Origin: Prunus persica
Taxonomy: Eukaryota; Streptophyta; Magnoliopsida; Rosales; Rosaceae
Direction: 5' to 3'
NCBI RefSeq assembly: GCF_000346465.2
Contig: NC_034015.1
Span: forward strand, 20,832,462 to 20,896,461
DNA: 64,000 nucleotides
Shown: positions 58,757 to 64,000 of the stretch, piece by piece
How the letters are laid out: each line of letters begins with the position of its first letter
Numbering within the stretch: position 1 is the stretch's first letter
The notes under the pieces: generated by a model
What the model saw: only the letters and a program-made list of their open reading frames with translations
Database searches by the model: none
What the model was told of the DNA's origin: nothing
Position numbers and translations under genes: made by a program

Positions 58757-59163
58757 GTGAAACCAATGTTGGGTTCGACCAAAACCCGCGAATCAAACGC
58801 TCCAGTGAAAGAAACAATATAAGGGTCTTTGCTGAACAGCACAACTGCAATCTGTGGGGACAAAGCAAGCCATGAGCGAACAACTAAACTCTGCCTAGCC
58901 CCAACAGAACCAGTGAACGGCCTAGGAGCCGAAAATATGATAATTCTTGGAGGTTCCGAAACGCCGGCACCTCGTTGACTAAGCTTAGGCCTCATGATTG
59001 GATCCTTGAGGGAATGAGTAAAGCATTGAGTAGCATACAGGGAGAGACAAAATAACGCCAACCCATATAGCCAAATTGACCATAGACTCCATACTCCAAC
59101 TTGAAACCCTTGCAAAAGCAAATCACATTTACATTCTTCTTCTGGGTTCTTCTTCTTCTTCTT
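58757..59163 (-). pseudogene. Truncated glycosyltransferase-like gene fragment
   Basis: The minus strand reads open from 59163 to a GT donor at 58757/58756. It encodes ECKCDLLLQGFQVGVWSLW, a hydrophobic segment (WLYGLALFCLSLYA), then IIIFSAPRPFTGSVGARQSL and LALSPQIAVVLFSKDP, ending DSRVLVEPNIGFT. This matches what I remember of the first part of a plant nucleotide-diphospho-sugar transferase-like protein (Arabidopsis At5g12260 type). An in-frame TAG at 59164-59166 precedes it with no ATG in between, and no second exon is found before the CIPK24 promoter. So it lacks its start and most of the enzyme. It could be a recent partial duplication, since the frame has no internal stop. Confidence 0.65.
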
Positions 59164-60246
59164 CTATTTTTATTTGTTAATTATGAAAAGTCATATTTAC
59201 CCTAAAATTTTGTTAAATCTAACAAAAAATTAGACGGTGGGATCAATGGAGTGAATAATATAGAGTTGATGGACCATTTGAACAAATAATTTAATTAAGG
59301 AACCAAAACGTAAATCGAGTATAAGTTTGAGGACCATTTAAGTAATTTACCCAATAAAAATAATTAAGTTGGTTAGCTTGTTATGTTGGGCTCTCAAAAA
59401 GTCGTAACGTTTTTTTGTTTTGTTCATGAAAACAAGTCATTACATTTCTAGTTTTGCTATTTTTTTTTATATATATTTTGTGATTGCATTCATAATTCAG
59501 CTAAAAAAAGTCATTAGACACAAATGGTCATTACAATAACGGAGCAATCTAACGTTAAAATTAAGACAGTTTGGTGCGCTTCCACTAACGATCACGCATG
59601 ATCGAATAAATTCTCATTTGTGGGAGTTTTATTTGTATTGTTATGGATTGATTTTTTTCAAATTTTATATCTTTTTTATTATTCTGAGTTTGCAATTTTA
59701 GTTGAGATATCTATGCCATAGTTTTGCTATTTAGATTGCATTAACAATTCAATAGAAGATTACAATCTAAGCTAAACCATCCATGTCTTCTTCTGTTTAT
59801 GGTTTGACTTAGGTGAAGCAATTATAAAATATAAGACCAACTGGATTAATTAAAGAATTAATTATATATCTAGGTGCTTATCAAAGGGATGTTCTAATTA
59901 AACACGGTTTAATTAAAAAGCTGAGTTGTCATTTGCAAGCCTATCTCATAGCCAGCCATAGATAGACATGTCCTAGATGTAAGCTTATGGTTGCTAGATG
60001 TAAAGCTTCATCAACAGTTCAACTTGTAAAGCCAACACTTTTAAATTCGAGCTGATCATTTAATTATTTTATATAAACAAAACAAAGATGACGCTATAGG
60101 TAGACATTTGGAGTGATTGCATGTCATACTGTTCTGATTCGGTCAGGATACGGTGCGTTTTACTTTAACCATCACGAAAGTCGGCCTTTTCTACCTTTTG
60201 GGCTATAAACAAAAATAAAAGTAAAAATTAGAATTTTGGTCATGAC
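59164..60246. other. Intergenic, no supported gene
   Basis: AT-rich, with short T/A runs. No exon or complete element identified. Confidence 0.4.
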
Positions 60247-60490
60247 ATACCCTTTTATTTTAGTAAATTTAGGTTTTCATTACAAAAAAAATTTTCACTT
60301 TTGGAAAAAGTCAAAATTTATCTAAAAAGAACAGAAAAATCCCTCAACTTTCAAACCAAATACATGCAAATGTAAAGAATTCATTAGAAAATCTAAAAAT
60401 AAATAAGGGCATTTTTGTCCATTTTAACTTCTTTTAAAAATATTTCTCTCTTTTTTGATTTTTTCCAAAATATCCCTTTTATTTTCCATA
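60247..60490. repeat. Copy A of a 220-240-bp dispersed direct repeat
   Basis: Shares long stretches with 61967-62187 in the same orientation: AGTAAATTTAGGTTTT, CACTTTTGGAAAAAG, CAACTTTCAAACCAAA, ACATGCAAATGTAAAG and AAATAAATAAGGGCA. This copy lies outside, just left of, the MULE at 60688; the other lies inside it. Confidence 0.85.
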
Positions 60491-61504
60491 AATATAATAA
60501 ATGCAAAAAAGTGGAATTCTATCATAAAGTAAATAATGGGCTTTATATAACATGGAGTTTTTATTTTTATTTTATGATTAAAAGGCCCCAACCTAACCTA
60601 ATGTCACCCTTCGACTTAAACTGGTTTGGCCACATGGTAACCCAAACTTGGAAATGGACCACCGATGTCATAAATTCATTAATATAAGGATATTTTTAAG
60701 AAATGTCACCTAAGCTAATACCTTAGTTTCAATTTGTCACCTTAAAGAAAAATTTAAGAGAAATGTCATCTTAATTTTTCAAAATCCATGATTTGTCATT
60801 TGGCTTTAACATCATACAATTTTACATCCATTTTTTAGGGTATTTTTAGTCATTCCATTTTCAAGGAAAAAAAAAAGAGAAAAAAAAGGGACCTCTCTCT
60901 CTCTTTCTCCCCCACCCCAACCCCAACCGCAACCGCCACCGCAACCGCCCCCAAAACACATTGTACAACCCCTCCCACCCCCCCTTCTCTCTCTCTCTCT
61001 CTCTCTCTCTTTGAGCATGTATAAAAAAAAATTATGCTTTTCGTTGAGCATGTCTGAAAATTTTAGATACCTAATTTAAAGTTAACTAAGCTTCCCACCC
61101 AAAATCCAACCCGTTTATTGTCTTCATAGTTTCATTAACTTATGCCATTGTGTTTCTGTTGACGGATGTAAAGTTTGCTTGGTCACCATCTATAGGCTAC
61201 TGAATTGTTGGTTTGGTAGCTGCCCCTTCACAAATTTTCAATATGCAAATAGAAAATGTCAAAAAGAAAAAAGAAGAAGAAAAATATGGACTCATTTTAG
61301 GTGGGTTGAGGGAATTTGTGTGTGAAGGGTAGGTGTTTCATGGTAGAAAGAGAAGGAGAAAGGGGAAGATGGAAGAGGGAATGTAAAAATGGGCTATGAA
61401 GAGGGAAGAGGGAAGAGGGAATGGATTTTATGGTGGGCGAGATTGGTTGGAGCCGTCGGTGGCGCACAAGGGATGGAGGAAGGTAATATATATATATATA
61501 TATA

Positions 61505-61905
61505 CAGAGAGTTTCCATTGAGGGATCCCTTAAATAAGCTTATTTGAGGGACACCCCTTGTAAGCCCCACTCCGGATTGTATTTCACTAATCCAATACGT
61601 CTATTTTGTAGATACTTATTCAAAGATCATCTCTACAAAAAATCACTTGAATCCGATATCATTTGACCACTCAATTAAGTTATTGAAATTTTAGCATTTT
61701 CTTAAAGCACCGTGTTCATTGATTTTGTAAGACACAATTGGATGTCGAAACGGTTTTTGATTTGTCTAATTTTTTGTAAGGATGATATATGAATGAAGAC
61801 CTAAAAAATAGATGGTTTGGATCATTGGGAAAAAAATTGTAGGGTACCCTAAAGGGCGTCCCTCAAATAAAATTATTTGAGGAATCCCTCAATAGAAGGG
61901 GACTG
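61505..61905. mobile_element. Complete 401-bp TIR element inserted in a TA microsatellite
   Basis: Terminal inverted repeats of about 53 bp: left starts CAGAGAGTTTCCATTGAGGG, and the right end reversed starts CAGTCCCCTTCTATTGAGGG. Both continue with a TCAAATAA..TTATTTGAGGGAC palindrome. TA dinucleotide runs flank both ends (about 61485-61504 and 61906-61926), as if it inserted into (TA)n with a TA duplication. Non-coding. Nested in the MULE. A truncated relative is at 18970-19305. Confidence 0.82.
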
Positions 61906-61966
61906 TATATATATATATATATATATTCAATTTTAATTGTTTAAAAGCTATACAATTTGTTCTTTT

Positions 61967-62187
61967 AAGTAAATTTAGGTTTTACCCATAAAAAAACTTT
62001 CACTTTTGGAAAAAGCCAAAGCTTTTTCAAAAAAGACAGAATAACCTCTCAACTTTCAAACCAAAGACATGCAAATGTAAAGGATTTATTAGGAAATCAA
62101 AAAATAAATAAGGGCAATTTTGTCCATTTTTGCTTCTTTTAAAAATTTTCTCTCTCCTTTGGGCTTTTCCAAAGTCTCCCTTGTTTT
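61967..62187. repeat. Copy B of the dispersed direct repeat
   Basis: Same orientation as 60247-60490, located inside the MULE just before its right TIR. This suggests that the left copy outside belongs to a second, older member of the same element family. Confidence 0.82.
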
Positions 62188-62374
62188 ATAATAATTTTTT
62201 CATTTTAAAAATACCCTTAAAATGAATGGAAAATTAAATGGTGTTAAAGTCATATGACAAATCATGGGTTTTGAAAAATTAAGATGACATTTCTCTTAAA
62301 TTTTTCTTTAAGATGATAAATTGAAATTGAGGTATAAATTCATGTGATATTTCTACAAAAATTCCTTAATATAA

Positions 62375-64000
62375 TAAAATGGGAAATTACTAATTGGTAT
62401 GAGGATTTCTTAGAAATAAATAAATAAATAGAAATTTTGAGAATAGGATTATCTTGCACATGCATATGAGCTTGAAATGGAATAACAATCTCAGCTAAAT
62501 CTTAAATGCACGTGAAATGAAGGAAATTATAGAATAGTATAGATATACCACGTCAACTTATGATGCTTCCATTCAAATTTCGTCATATATTCATTTTAAA
62601 AAAGAAATTAATTACTTTATTACAATTGGACTTATTTAATTTTTATATTTCAAAACACCCATAGTCCCTAACCTTCGCCACCCCTCTCCTTTGCTCTTCA
62701 TGGTATATTCGTACTATTCTATAATTTGTCGTGAAATGAAAGTGAAAGTAGAGCACGAAGATTGTAAGCCAACAAAATAAGACGAAGATAATGTACGAAT
62801 TAACCTAAAATAAAGATAATGAAAGACAAGAAATTTAATAGACAGCGGCATGAAAGAAGTTAAAACTTAAGAAATTAAAGCACGTGAACTGGTTCCCACT
62901 TTGACGACTTGCTCATTCTTAGTGGAGGCTGCAAGGAAGCTAGAGAGAGGATCGATACATGGGCTGAAATTGATTTGGTTGTTTGCCTTTTAATCATCTT
63001 GAGGACTGTATGCACATGGAACCTCCATCACACAAGTTGGATCTTTATTTACATATATTTCTCTTTCAGTCCATTAATTTGCTTTATATCTCTTTCACTC
63101 TCCTGTATTTTTATTATATATATATATATATATATATTGCTAATTAAAAAATAATTAAAGGGTCTATTCTACAAGAGGATTTTCTATTACATAGTATTAT
63201 ATAAATTAATCTCTCGCTATCTCTACTCTTGTGGCTTTTTCAATGTTCATCAGTCTACTTCCTAACTTTTGCAACTTGGATTATTGTTAGTGGCAATCGA
63301 TAATTCACGGCTCTCAATCTCTCAAATTTATATCGAACCAATAACCTATCATCATTTTAATTTTATTTTCTCATTTCGGCTCAACTTAGACTCAAGCATC
63401 TACACCTTTCATTTCAGCATAAGGAGAATTTTCTCCTACAAGATAACACATTCATTATATCATAAATTTCGACAACAGGCACATTGCAAAAGAACAAGCT
63501 GACAAGAGATAAAATGTGATTTACAGCGACTAATTGATAACATTATTTGAAAATTGAGACTTTTTCATTTTGGATAGTTGGAAGTACGTATGTGGAAAAT
63601 GACCCTTCACCAAGTCACCCTCGAAAACTACTGCCATGTTTGGTTCCATTTGCCAAATAATGGATGTGGCATGTGAGAGATGCAGACAGGTTCTCAGAAC
63701 ATCAATGCCAAATAAAGGCTAACAAACAAACAAAAGCATTCTCCCTGTTTCATAGATTTAAAAATTATTCTTCTCTTTCTGTGTGGCTTAAAAACTGAAG
63801 TTTAAATGACTCTAATTTTAAGTAACAACATTGATAATCACTTATGCGCTTGTGGGTGATTTAACAAAAACTTAACGCAACACCATTCACAAATTCACAA
63901 TGGTCAAGTATGGTAGAATAGCTCTATTTTGTTAAATTTCACAAACACATATTAACGGCCCACTACTAGCAACACATATATTGTCAAAAACTTAACCACT
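62375..64000. other. Intergenic to window end, no supported gene
   Basis: AT-rich, with a (TA)n run near 63116-63137. Short frames at 62909-63154 and 63269-63502 have no domain or coding bias. Confidence 0.4.

Larger units (their letters stand above)
60688..62365. mobile_element. Non-autonomous Mutator-like element (MULE) with long TIRs
   Basis: Both sides carry the identical 9-bp target duplication TTAATATAA (60679-60687 and 62366-62374). The ends are inverted repeats of about 175 bp: left 60688-60862 starts GGATATTTTTAAGAAAT and the reverse complement of the right end starts GGAATTTTTGTAGAAAT. Further shared blocks include AAAGAAAAATTTAAGAGAAA and CATGATTTGTCAT. A 9-bp duplication plus long TIRs is diagnostic for the Mutator superfamily. 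No transposase frame exists. The interior holds a CCAACC/CT-rich tract (about 60893-61010), a GAAGAGG-rich stretch near 61340-61420, the nested TIR element 61505-61905 and copy B of the direct repeat. Confidence 0.88.

Noticed and set aside
60893..61010. CCAACCCC/CCGCAACCG tract considered as telomere-like repeat
   Set aside because: No regular 7-bp CCCTAAA unit; it is a degenerate C-rich tract followed by a CT microsatellite.

Overview
This window is nuclear DNA from a flowering plant, almost certainly a woody eudicot and most likely Rosaceae (Prunus-like). Genes are split by short AT-rich GT-AG introns, coding sequences carry plastid transit or secretory peptides, and the families (SHINE-clade AP2/ERF, EBF F-box, CIPK24/SOS2, EPFL, class III peroxidase, SPX) are plant-specific. 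Long GA/CT and TA microsatellites and small TIR elements fill the spaces between genes. The Rosaceae call rests on resemblance of the proteins and repeats as I remember them, not on a search. Nothing suggests bacterial, organellar or viral DNA, and no CRISPR or operon structure is present.

Layout: 0-6 kb holds the 3' end of a BSD2-type DnaJ zinc-finger gene, a tRNA-Arg(CCU), an embryo-specific ATS3/PLAT gene, a complete plastid heme oxygenase 1 gene and a tRNA-Ser(GCU). 6-11 kb holds a class III peroxidase and an SPX-domain phosphate-sensing gene, the latter with two P1BS (PHR1-type) sites upstream. 11-17.9 kb is gene-poor, repeat-rich DNA with a hAT-like element and GA arrays. 17.9-28.6 kb has a SHINE/WIN1-type ERF gene, a nine-exon TBC RabGAP gene and a phospholipase D alpha gene. 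28.6-41.5 kb has a small membrane protein gene of unknown function, a broken DEAH-box helicase fragment, a bacterial-type (mitochondrial) ribosomal protein L36 gene and a Gag1-like clamp (DUF4050) gene using a GC-AG intron. 41.5-47.4 kb is repeat-rich, with two TIR/MITE elements. 47.5-57.9 kb carries an EBF1/EBF2 ethylene-signalling F-box gene, an EPFL secreted peptide gene and a 14-exon CIPK24/SOS2 kinase gene. 58-64 kb holds a truncated glycosyltransferase-like relic and a 1.7-kb Mutator-type non-autonomous element with a perfect 9-bp target duplication and another TIR element nested in it.

The genes are independent eukaryotic transcription units, and I see no physical cluster or pathway linking them. 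Several act in environmental signalling (phosphate: SPX; salt: CIPK24; ethylene: EBF; lipid signalling: PLD; cuticle: SHN; stomata or growth: EPFL), which is ordinary for a random plant gene neighbourhood. I did not find a convincing undescribed biological system. The observations most worth checking are the nested MULE/TIR structure, the TIR family inserted in TA microsatellites, the GC-AG intron, the overlapping upstream ORFs on EBF and TBC, the SINE fused to the peroxidase stop codon, and the small membrane protein with an RVxF-type motif. Exon boundaries were derived by hand from splice consensus and reading-frame continuity. Every multi-exon CDS given as complete closes in frame.
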